Of a stretch of DNA of 11,503 nt, positions 1-5,045 are shown one piece after another. This stretch comes from Candidatus Cardinium sp. cBcalN2 (lineage in GTDB: Bacteria > Bacteroidota > Bacteroidia > Cytophagales > Amoebophilaceae), in NCBI RefSeq assembly GCF_022810445.1, contig NZ_JAACGD010000010.1, positions 1 to 11,503 of the forward strand. Reading direction: 5' to 3'. The notes below the pieces were generated by a model. It saw only the letters and a list, made by a program, of their open reading frames with translations, was not told the DNA's origin and searched no databases. Each line of letters starts with the position of its first letter. The first letter of the stretch is position 1. Position numbers and translations under genes: made by a program.

Positions 1-183
1 ATAGAAAAACAGCTTCAATGGATGTCGCAGGGTGGATTCTGTTTTTCCAGCTGTAAGGGGCGCTTTCCGCAACTTTTTACCAGGGCTTGATTTTTTGCTT
101 ACTTTTTTATCAAGAAAAAACTAAGATAAAAAAGCCTTATAATCAAATAAAAATAATTAAAAATTCCTTAAGTTGACGCCATT
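1..183 (-). repeat. Dispersed repeat element, copy C (right part cut by window edge)
   Basis: Read on the - strand, this stretch carries the modules of the repeat family in order: AATGGCGTCAAC at 183-172, an AT-rich arm, hairpin H1 (98-125, one mismatch, loop CTTGAT on the - strand), the AAAAAATCAAG tail, then the GAAAAACAG/CTGTTTTTC hairpin H2 (4-12 with 39-47). The 102 bp at 82-183 match 4370-4471 in inverted orientation with about 4 substitutions. The H2 arms match those of the copy at 304-556, but the loop differs. No credible gene lies here; a 79-residue - strand frame (143-382) only translates repeats. Confidence 0.85.
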
Positions 184-256
184 GTCTGTTCATGGGACTA
201 GTAAAAAAGACTTTTTGATCCCACTTTTTTCTTTTTGTGCGTGGTCCTGCCATAGT
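182..256 (+). repeat. Short, internally deleted element copy
   Basis: The start, TCTGTTCATGGGACTAGTAAAA, follows the left end of the 304-556 element. After about 26 bases it jumps to the right-hand part, with CTTTTTGATCCCACTTTTTTC corresponding to CTTTCTGATCGCACTTTTTTC at 487-508, and reaches the family's GCCATAGT block at 249-256. It is therefore an internal deletion derivative of about 75 bp, placed head-to-head with the inverted copy at 1-183. The true right end is uncertain and no flanking duplication was found. Confidence 0.6.
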
Positions 257-273
257 ACTTCTAAGAAATTGGC

Positions 274-302
274 TTGCATACCATTTCTTTTTTAGGTATA
301 AT
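274..302 (+). promoter_or_regulatory. Probable original promoter of tRNA-Ser, now upstream of the inserted element
   Basis: TTGCAT at 274-279, exactly 17 bases, then TATAAT at 297-302. Immediately after comes the 304-556 element, whose far side restarts with the same 9 bases GGTATAATC and leads to the tRNA. Removing the element and one 9-bp copy would put this promoter about 33 bases before the tRNA 5' end. Caution: Bacteroidota vegetative promoters usually follow TTG...TAnnTTTG rather than the sigma70-like form, so promoter function is inferred. Confidence 0.45.
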
Positions 303-303
303 C
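295..303 (+). repeat. Left copy of 9-bp target-site duplication GGTATAATC
   Basis: GGTATAATC directly abuts the first base (304) of the element's left terminal repeat. The identical 9 bases recur at 557-565, directly after the right terminal repeat. An exact 9-bp match at both element borders is what a transposition event leaves. Confidence 0.75.
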
Positions 304-556
304 GTATCTGTTCATGACACTGGTAAAAAATGAATTTTTTAAAGCTACTTTTTGCTTGATCAAAAAGTAGCCAAAAAATCAAGCGCTGATGAAAAAAGTT
401 ACTGAAAGCTTAGTTTACAGCTCGAAAAACAGGAGCCTCTCTGCAATCCATCCCGGCAACTGTTTTTCTTTTCATCTGTAAACTCCGCTTTCTGATCGCA
501 CTTTTTTCAAAGGGCGCGTTTTTTTACTAGCATAAGCCATAGTGGTGAACGGAAAC
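304..556 (+). mobile_element. MITE-like non-autonomous element, 253 bp, copy A
   Basis: The left end GTATCTGTTCA (304-314) and the right end TGAACGGAAAC (546-556) are inverted repeats with 9 of 11 matches, and about 14 of 20 when extended. The flanks are exact 9-bp direct repeats (295-303, 557-565). Inside are hairpin H1 (344-371, 11-bp perfect stem, loop CTTGAT), then AAAAAATCAAG, then nested hairpin H2: outer arms 412-420/476-484 and inner arms 424-432/460-468, each 9 bp and perfect. There is no transposase frame, so mobilisation would need an enzyme encoded elsewhere. Bases 304-506 recur at 11301-11503 with about 10 substitutions and no gaps. Which transposase family is responsible cannot be told from here. 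Confidence 0.8.
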
Positions 557-565
557 GGTATAATC
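557..565 (+). promoter_or_regulatory. Right copy of the target duplication, carrying the tRNA-proximal TATAAT
   Basis: The second GGTATAATC holds TATAAT at 559-564, about 33 bases before the tRNA-Ser 5' end, a sensible distance for a -10 box. The sequence 17 bases upstream now belongs to the element (AGCCAT, 535-540) and shows no -35-like or TTG motif. This box may be weak alone, or the tRNA may be transcribed through the element from 274-302. Confidence 0.4.
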
Positions 566-597
566 TGCCTCCGTGGGTCAGGGCCTGAATAGCTGTT

Positions 598-686
598 GGA
601 GTAGTGTCTGAGTGGTTGAAGGTATCCGTCTCGAAAACGGATGTACCCTGAAAAAGGTACCGGGGGTTCGAATCCCTCCTACTCCG
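598..686 (+). tRNA. tRNA-Ser, anticodon CGA
   Basis: Acceptor GGAGTAG (598-604) pairs with CTACTCC (679-685), and the discriminator is G686, as usual for serine tRNAs. The anticodon arm is TCCGT / CTCGAAA / ACGGA (625-641), giving anticodon CGA at 632-634, which reads UCG. A long variable arm with a GTACC/GGTAC stem (643-647 with 656-660) marks it as class II. The T arm is GGGGG / TTCGAAT / CCCTC (662-678). The 3' CCA is not encoded. The gene converges on prfB. A 62-residue - strand frame across it is only its antisense translation. Confidence 0.97.
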
Positions 687-712
687 CTCTAGCAAAAGAT
701 CATTAAAAGACA

Positions 713-733
713 GCCATTAGCTTGAACAGATAC
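713..733 (+). repeat. Orphan right-end fragment of the repeat element
   Basis: GCCATTAGCTTGAACAGATAC resembles the right end of the 304-556 element (GCCATAGTGGTGAACGGAAAC). Its last 11 bases are the exact inverse of the left end GTATCTGTTCA. GACGCCATT, another family block, follows at 737-745. It lies in the short gap between the convergent tRNA-Ser and prfB 3' ends, so it is a remnant or a solo terminal repeat. No matching left end or duplication was assigned. Confidence 0.5.
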
Positions 734-750
734 AAAGACGCCATTGAATC

Positions 751-1822
751 CTATTGTAATAAATAACTTTTTATAAACCCATCAAGATCTCCATCTAAAA
801 CATTTTCTACATCTTTTCGTTCATAGCCTGTTCGGTTATCTTTAATAATTTTATAAGGGTGCAATACATAGCTCCTGATTTGGGAACCAAATTCAATCTT
901 TTTTTTATTTTGCTCTATTTGCTGCTGTTTTTCCCTTCTCTTGTCTAATTCTTGTTGGTAGAGCTTAGATTTAAGCAACTGCAAAGCTTTATCCCTATTT
1001 TGTAGTTGAGAGCGTTCTTGTTGACATTCTACTACGGTCCCAGAGGGAATATGCTTAACACGTACAGCTGTTTCTACCTTATTGACATTTTGCCCTCCTG
1101 CTCCACCAGAGCGAAACGTATCCCAAATAAGGTCGGTAGGGTTGATTTCAATTTTTATAGAATCATCAATAAGAGGGGCTGCATATATAGAGGCAAAGGA
1201 AGTGTGTCGTTTACCTGCAGCATCAAAAGGAGAAAGGCGTACGAGTCGATGAATACCTACTTCTGCTTTAATATATCCATAAGCATAAGAACCTATCACT
1301 TCTAGGGTAACAGCCTTTACGCCAGCACTATCTCCTGGTTGGTAGTTAACAGTTTTAACTATATAACCCCGCTTAGTTGCCCACATAGTATACATACGGA
1401 CCAACATATAGGCCCAATCTTGGCTTTCTGTGCCACCCGCGCCTGGCTTTATATCTATGATGGCATTTAAATGATCTTCTTGCCCATCCAACATTTTTTT
1501 TAACTCAGCTTCCTCTAACAACCTCGTAAGAGCTGATGCTAACAGAGAAAGCTCTTCTTGGGCTACACTATCTTCTCCAAATAAGGTTTCTAATACAAGC
1601 AGTTCTTCCCATTGAGCTTGTATGGTATTGAATTGACTAATCGCTTCCTTTAAGCCTTTAATTTGTTGGATGGTTTGTTGTGCTTCCGTTGGATTTGACC
1701 AAAAAGAAGGGTCTGTAACTTGTGTTTCTAAAAGTGTTAGTTTTTTATTTTTACCAGCATAGTCAAAGGCAGTGCTTTAAAGCCTCTATTCTTTCTGCTA
1801 GGTAGACGTATTTGGTTTTCAT
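751..1822 (-). CDS. prfB: Peptide chain release factor 2 (RF2), programmed +1 frameshift
   Basis: RF2 ends translation at UGA and UAA by triggering peptide release on the ribosome. The reading starts at ATG 1822-1820 ([19 protein letters not shown], 19 codons) and meets CTT-TGA-C: CTT 1768-1766, in-frame TGA 1765-1763. A +1 shift reads GAC (1764-1762) and continues DYAGKNKKL to the TAG at 753-751, for 356 residues, the usual RF2 length. The N-terminal helical domain includes [11 protein letters not shown], the RF2 stop-codon recognition tripeptide, is at about residues 197-199, and the catalytic GGQ is at about 242-244 in [18 protein letters not shown] is the classic site by which low RF2 raises its own synthesis. 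No Shine-Dalgarno-like stretch sits just before CTT, unlike in E. coli. It lies 27 bases after the upstream exported-protein gene and may be co-transcribed with it. Confidence 0.95.
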
Positions 1823-1849
1823 CAAAATGGCACTTTACTTTTTAATAAA

Positions 1850-2563
1850 CTAATCTTTTGCAAAAAAAACACGATTTCCTATGGAATGTTCTATTTCATC
1901 AGGAGCAAAGACATGGTGGGTAATCCTTATTGTGTTTTCCGTGAACTTGCTTAATGGATTACTACAGTTTTTAATTTTTTTATGAAAAGTATAAATAGTC
2001 TTATAGCTAGTTTCCTTAAAAAAGGAGAGTAACTTTAAGCTTTTAATCAAGCTGTTATCATTATCTTGATAATACAACAACTTTTTGGTGATACCATTTA
2101 TATCTTCACGGACAAAGAGCTCGTCATCAAGACTAAAATAGGTGATCTTAGGGGGATCTAAGCCTTTATGAATAATTTTGCTCATAGCCTCATTAAGGGC
2201 TTCAATATGGTTAAAGTTAAAGCTTAATTCAACCTTAAGCATTTTTTTATTATGCTTGACGCATACTTGACTGATATCGGATATTTGTTCTAACCTTTCG
2301 CTAGCCTTGTTAAAGGCATGACACGCAATAGCTTGTGTTATATCCTTATAGTCTTTACGTAATTTATGTAAGTACTTAATAAAGGCAATTAAATTCCTTG
2401 TCTTTTTTAAATCAACTTGAATGCTAAATTGTCCAGATCCATCTTTATTAAAATGAGCTTTTTCTATAAAATCTACCCCTAAGGCAGAGCTACTGGGAAG
2501 AGATTGAAAAAAAAATAGCGATACAAAAACTAAAAACCTAACTTTTTTTGATTGCATCAGCAT
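1850..2563 (-). CDS. Exported protein of unknown function
   Basis: I do not recognise the family. From the ATG at 2563 it would be 237 residues. An ATG two codons later (2557) is equally plausible, and a TTG at 2590 in the same frame would add nine hydrophobic residues and spoil the signal peptide. The N terminus MLMQSKKVRFLVFVSLFFFQ followed by SLPSSSALG is a typical Sec signal peptide; no lipobox cysteine is present. The mature part is lysine-rich and polar with no further membrane segment. It begins with a FNKDGSGQFSIQVDL stretch (DGSG about residues 41-44), a pattern I loosely associate with small secreted Bacteroidota proteins, which is a weak resemblance. It has three scattered cysteines. 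The fate is probably periplasm or outer-membrane surface. It lies 27 bases ahead of prfB on the same strand. Confidence 0.75.
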   Translation of the reverse strand: MLMQSKKVRFLVFVSLFFFQSLPSSSALGVDFIEKAHFNKDGSGQFSIQVDLKKTRNLIAFIKYLHKLRKDYKDITQAIACHAFNKASERLEQISDISQVCVKHNKKMLKVELSFNFNHIEALNEAMSKIIHKGLDPPKITYFSLDDELFVREDINGITKKLLYYQDNDNSLIKSLKLLSFFKETSYKTIYTFHKKIKNCSNPLSKFTENTIRITHHVFAPDEIEHSIGNRVFFAKD

Positions 2564-2587
2564 AAGAATTAGAGAAATAAAATCAAA

Positions 2588-2595
2588 CAAAAATA
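2588..2595 (-). promoter_or_regulatory. Candidate -7 box (TATTTTTG) for the exported-protein/prfB unit
   Basis: On the - strand, 2595-2588 reads TATTTTTG, matching the Bacteroidota -7 consensus TAnnTTTG, about 25 bases before the ATG at 2563. A properly spaced TTG at -33 is not evident, and the region is AT-rich enough for chance matches. If real, it excludes the TTG at 2590 as the start codon. Confidence 0.3.
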
Positions 2596-2644
2596 AATAA
2601 TCTTATAGTAAGATACTTGGCTCGCGCAAGATAACCAATTTATT

Positions 2645-2680
2645 ATAGTTATAATATTTATATTACACAATAGTTATAAT
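2645..2680. repeat. Two 11-bp direct repeats ATAGTTATAAT
   Basis: ATAGTTATAAT occurs at 2645-2655 and 2670-2680, with starts 25 bp apart and similar AT-rich bases following each. They lie upstream of the exported-protein gene in the divergent gap. They could be paired regulator sites or simply low-complexity AT sequence. Confidence 0.35.
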
Positions 2681-2725
2681 TTATTTTAGCTTACCTAGCA
2701 TACAAGATCTAAGCATAGATTTTTC

Positions 2726-2850
2726 GTATCTGTTCCCGACATATGTAAAAACTGTTTTTCTATTTTAGTTGTAACGGGTCACTTTCTGGGCGCAACTATT
2801 TTACAAGGGGCATTTTTTGGCTTACTTCTGCCATAGTAGTAAATGAATAC
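2726..2850 (+). mobile_element. Internally deleted MITE-like element, about 125 bp
   Basis: It begins GTATCTGTTCCCGACA, like the left end at 304, then jumps to the right half of the family (ACTGTTTTTCTATTTT..., ACTTTCTGGGCGCAAC..., GCCATAGT at 2830-2837) and ends ...ATGAATAC, homologous to ...ACGGAAAC at 549-556. The flanks carry ATTTTTC at 2719-2725 and 2852-2858, a 7-bp match suggesting a decayed target duplication. The sequence has diverged well beyond copies A and B, so this is an older insertion. Confidence 0.6.
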
Positions 2851-2885
2851 CATTTTTCATCTATTTAACAGCTCCTAAGAGCTTC

Positions 2886-2910
2886 AAATTTATGAAAAAT
2901 CCATAAATTT
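2886..2910. other. AT-rich hairpin with following T-rich run
   Basis: AAATTTATG (2886-2894) and CATAAATTT (2902-2910) are perfect 9-bp inverted arms around a 7-base loop, followed by TTCTTTAG. It could stop + strand transcription or be part of the repeat debris. No gene on the + strand ends nearby, so its role is unknown. Confidence 0.35.
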
Positions 2911-2919
2911 TTCTTTAGT

Positions 2920-3150
2920 TTGCCTTGTCTATTTTTGTTAGATTCAGTTAAACTTATCCATTCAGTCTTATCGCACCCATTAAAAAGCAAAAATGACTTT
3001 TTGGGCCATTTCGTGAACAGCCAATGGCGTCAACTTAAGCTCTATATTTTATTGATTTTTAAATATAATGGTCTTTATTTAGTCTACTGGTACTTAGTAA
3101 TTTTTATCCCCCTTTTTTCTTGATAAAAAAGTAAGATAAAAATTCCTTAC
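2920..3150. repeat. Diverged composite repeat, copy E
   Basis: On the + strand, 3015-3032 carries CCAATGGCGTCAACTTAAG. Around 3113-3135 comes CTTTTTTCTTGATAAAAAAGTAAG, a half-degraded H1 hairpin with only 7 paired bases. To its left, read on the - strand, is a short element end beginning CTGTTCACG. The junction GAACAG-N-CAATGGCGTC is shared with copy C near 183. A 67-residue + strand frame here (2920-3123) shares only the repeat-derived NSQWRQLK with a frame over copy C, so I do not call a gene. The rest of the divergent gap up to 3239 is AT-rich, with no promoter I can defend. Confidence 0.55.
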
Positions 3151-3239
3151 AGCTTAAATTTACCATTATAAGTTAAACATATACATAATATTATAATTAA
3201 TTATAGTCTAGTTAGCATGATCACGCAAACTCTCCAATC

Positions 3240-4301
3240 ATGAATCGGTTACAAGCAAGGATCTTACAAGCTTTAGGTAGGGTAGAGGATCCTGATTTAA
3301 AAAAAGACCTCGTTTCATTGGGTATGATTGAGAATCTTTATATAAATGATGCTACGATTTCTTTTACAATTGTACTGACTACCCCAGCTTGCCCCTTACA
3401 AGAAGTGATTAAACAATCATGTATACAAGCGATTCGTGAAGAGATAACCAATGATTTTGAAATTGTGATTAACCTTATCTCCAAAGTCACTTCAGGACGC
3501 CATGCATCTTCTATACTACCTGGCGTGAAAAATATTGTTGCTATTGCTTCTGGCAAAGGTGGTGTTGGCAAATCCACCATTGCTACCCATTTGGCACTAG
3601 CGTTATCCAATCATGGTGCAGATGTAGGACTTTTAGATGCTGATATATTTGGGCCATCTATTCCTACTATGTGGGGTTGCCAAACCATAAAACCAACTAT
3701 AGTACAACAGGCAGGAAAGCGCCATATTATTCCTATCAAAAAAAATAATGTTAAGCTGCTTTCTATTGGATTTTTATCCAATACGCAAGAAGCGATTGTA
3801 TGGCGTGGGCCTATGGCCAGTGCGGCTTTTAAGCAATTGTTGCAAGATGCAGATTGGGGTTCATTGGATTATTTATTGATTGACCTGCCTCCTGGCACCA
3901 GTGATATTCACCTTACCTTGGTACAAACTATTTCGATTACGGGAGCTGTAGTGGTGACTACACCTCAAAAAATCGCACTAATCGATGCACAAAAGGCGAT
4001 TGCTATGTTTAAAAAAGAACAAATTAAGGTTCCTATCTTAGGCTTGATAGAAAATATGTCCTACTTCTTAACAGAAAAAAAAGATGGAACCCAACCCCAT
4101 TATATCTTTGGAAAAGATGGAGGTAAGCTACTAGCCGAAAAAGCATCTATACCCTTTTTAGGACAAATTCCATTGTTGCCCATGATCTGCCAACAGGGAG
4201 ATCTAGGTGTTATACCTTCTAAAACAATGTTTCCTTTTCATACAATAGCTCAAATGCTAGCGCAACAAATAGCATGCCAAAATGCGCCTACAGACGAATA
4301 A
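3240..4301 (+). CDS. mrp: Mrp/ApbC-type iron-sulfur cluster carrier ATPase
   Basis: This is a cytosolic P-loop ATPase of the Mrp/NBP35 family, which binds Fe-S clusters and hands them to apoproteins. The 353 residues are typical for the two-domain form. An N-terminal MIP18 (DUF59) domain covers about 1-80, with the conserved TTPACP cysteine (Cys51). The MinD/ParA-like ATPase follows, with deviant Walker A SGKGGVGKST at about 104-113, LLDADIFGPS at 131-140, and the family signature DLPPGTSD at about 215-222. The ENMSYF block (271-276) lacks the CPxC pair that binds the bridging cluster in E. coli ApbC-type proteins; cysteines occur singly at 51, 61, 147, 317 and 346. From memory, Bacteroidota homologues also lack it, so this is probably lineage-typical. 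The start is the ATG at 3240; there is no Shine-Dalgarno. It is monocistronic and convergent with ybeY. Confidence 0.93.
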   Translation: MNRLQARILQALGRVEDPDLKKDLVSLGMIENLYINDATISFTIVLTTPACPLQEVIKQSCIQAIREEITNDFEIVINLISKVTSGRHASSILPGVKNIVAIASGKGGVGKSTIATHLALALSNHGADVGLLDADIFGPSIPTMWGCQTIKPTIVQQAGKRHIIPIKKNNVKLLSIGFLSNTQEAIVWRGPMASAAFKQLLQDADWGSLDYLLIDLPPGTSDIHLTLVQTISITGAVVVTTPQKIALIDAQKAIAMFKKEQIKVPILGLIENMSYFLTEKKDGTQPHYIFGKDGGKLLAEKASIPFLGQIPLLPMICQQGDLGVIPSKTMFPFHTIAQMLAQQIACQNAPTDE

Positions 4302-4355
4302 TTTTTTAATAAAATTAATATTGATGGACAGGCGATACAATACAACTTTTAGATT

Positions 4356-4473
4356 GTATCTGTTCACGTAATGGCGTCAACTTAAGGGATTGTTAATTAT
4401 TTTTATTTGATTATAAGGTTTTTTTATCTTACTTTTTTCTTGATAAAAAAGTAAGCAAAAAATCAAGCCCTCG
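4356..4473 (+). repeat. Dispersed repeat element, copy D, between convergent genes
   Basis: It starts GTATCTGTTCACG (4356-4368), like the left end of copy A, then reads AATGGCGTCAACTTAAG, the AT-rich arm, a perfect H1 hairpin (4428-4455: 11-bp stem, loop CTTGAT) and AAAAAATCAAGCCCT. Bases 4370-4471 match copy C at 82-183 inverted, with about 4 substitutions in 102. TTAGATT flanks it at 4349-4355 and 4476-4482. The hairpin lies between the 3' ends of mrp and ybeY and could act as a bidirectional terminator. The right part of the family is missing, so it is truncated or deleted. Confidence 0.75.
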
Positions 4474-4503
4474 CATTAGATTGGACCTTTTGCAAAAAGG
4501 CAA

Positions 4504-4944
4504 TTATGTTTTCAATCCTAAAATTGGTCTTAACTGGTCAAGATAAAATTGTTCTTTTTCTCTCATAATTAATTGATCTTCTGGTTTTTGGTCATCATAA
4601 GATAAAAGGTGCAATAGACCATGCACCATCACCATATAGAGTTCTTCCACCATTTTTCGGTTATATGTTTGGGCATTTTCCCTGACACGCTCAATGCTTA
4701 TGTAAACATCTCCTAAAATAGTTTCCGTATGTTTGGCATAGTTAAATGTAATCACATCTGTTAAGGTGTCATGGCCCAAGTAGGTTATATTTTGGCCATG
4801 TAAATAGTTATCTGTACAAAAAATAAAGTTCAGATGATCTAGTGTGTATCCTTCTTGCGCAATAACCCTTTGCAACCAAGCAGAGATTTTTCTTTTTTCC
4901 TTTAGTTTAAAACTAATTTCTTCTGAAAAGTAATAAATATTCAT
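4504..4944 (-). CDS. ybeY: Endoribonuclease YbeY, rRNA maturation factor
   Basis: YbeY is a metal-dependent single-strand RNase needed for 16S rRNA 3'-end processing and ribosome quality control in the cytosol. At 146 residues it matches the family. The metal motif HGLLHLLSYDD lies at about residues 108-118: His108 and His112 are in place, but the third ligand, His in E. coli, is Asp118. From memory this is the usual Bacteroidota form. Other family marks are TDVITFNY, GDVYISIERVRENA and the EDQLIMREKE tail helix. I chose the ATG at 4944 (MNIYYFSEEISF) because family members begin at this point. In-frame ATG 4965 and TTG 4971 would add 7 or 9 residues. It is transcribed away from the acyltransferase gene; the 101-bp divergent gap holds a dyad at 5005-5024. 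Confidence 0.93.
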   Translation of the reverse strand: MNIYYFSEEISFKLKEKRKISAWLQRVIAQEGYTLDHLNFIFCTDNYLHGQNITYLGHDTLTDVITFNYAKHTETILGDVYISIERVRENAQTYNRKMVEELYMVMVHGLLHLLSYDDQKPEDQLIMREKEQFYLDQLRPILGLKT

Positions 4945-5004
4945 ATTGATCTTATTATCTTGCATTAGCAAACAATCAGATAAGCTTTTAAGCTAGCCTA
5001 TTTG

Positions 5005-5024
5005 ACCGTAAAGTAAATTACGGT
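5005..5024. promoter_or_regulatory. Dyad ACCGTAA-N6-TTACGGT between divergent genes
   Basis: Perfect 7-bp inverted arms (5005-5011 and 5018-5024) lie 22 bases before the acyltransferase ATG and about 60 bases before the ybeY ATG. The placement would suit a dimeric regulator acting on either gene or a short leader hairpin. No promoter boxes are clear around it. Confidence 0.35.
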
Positions 5025-5045
5025 TTATTCCGCTAAAAGTACGAT

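Noticed and set aside
143..382. 79-residue - strand reading frame
   Set aside because: It runs across two repeat copies and a hairpin. Its only similarity is repeat-encoded QWRQLK shared with the frame at 2920-3123, so it is a translation of the repeats.
1..556. Repeat cluster as a CRISPR array
   Set aside because: The repeats are long, differ in orientation and length, and have no regular spacer pattern; no cas genes are present.
507..695. 62-residue - strand frame ending beyond tRNA-Ser
   Set aside because: It is mostly the antisense of the tRNA and the element end, a familiar annotation artefact.
1006..1305. 99-residue + strand frame
   Set aside because: It lies wholly opposite prfB, whose family motifs are unmistakable.
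1763..1765. In-frame TGA in prfB as a sign of a pseudogene
   Set aside because: It is part of the canonical CTTTGAC programmed-frameshift site, and both frames are intact with full RF2 motifs.
2920..3123. 67-residue + strand reading frame
   Set aside because: It covers the composite repeat copy E; part of its peptide is repeat-derived and nothing else supports a gene.
3338..3610. 90-residue - strand frame
   Set aside because: It is opposite mrp, across the conserved P-loop region; a shadow frame.
4591..4623. Loss of the third metal-binding His in YbeY as inactivation
   Set aside because: As far as I recall, Asp at this place is the normal state in Bacteroidota YbeY proteins; the rest of the protein is intact.
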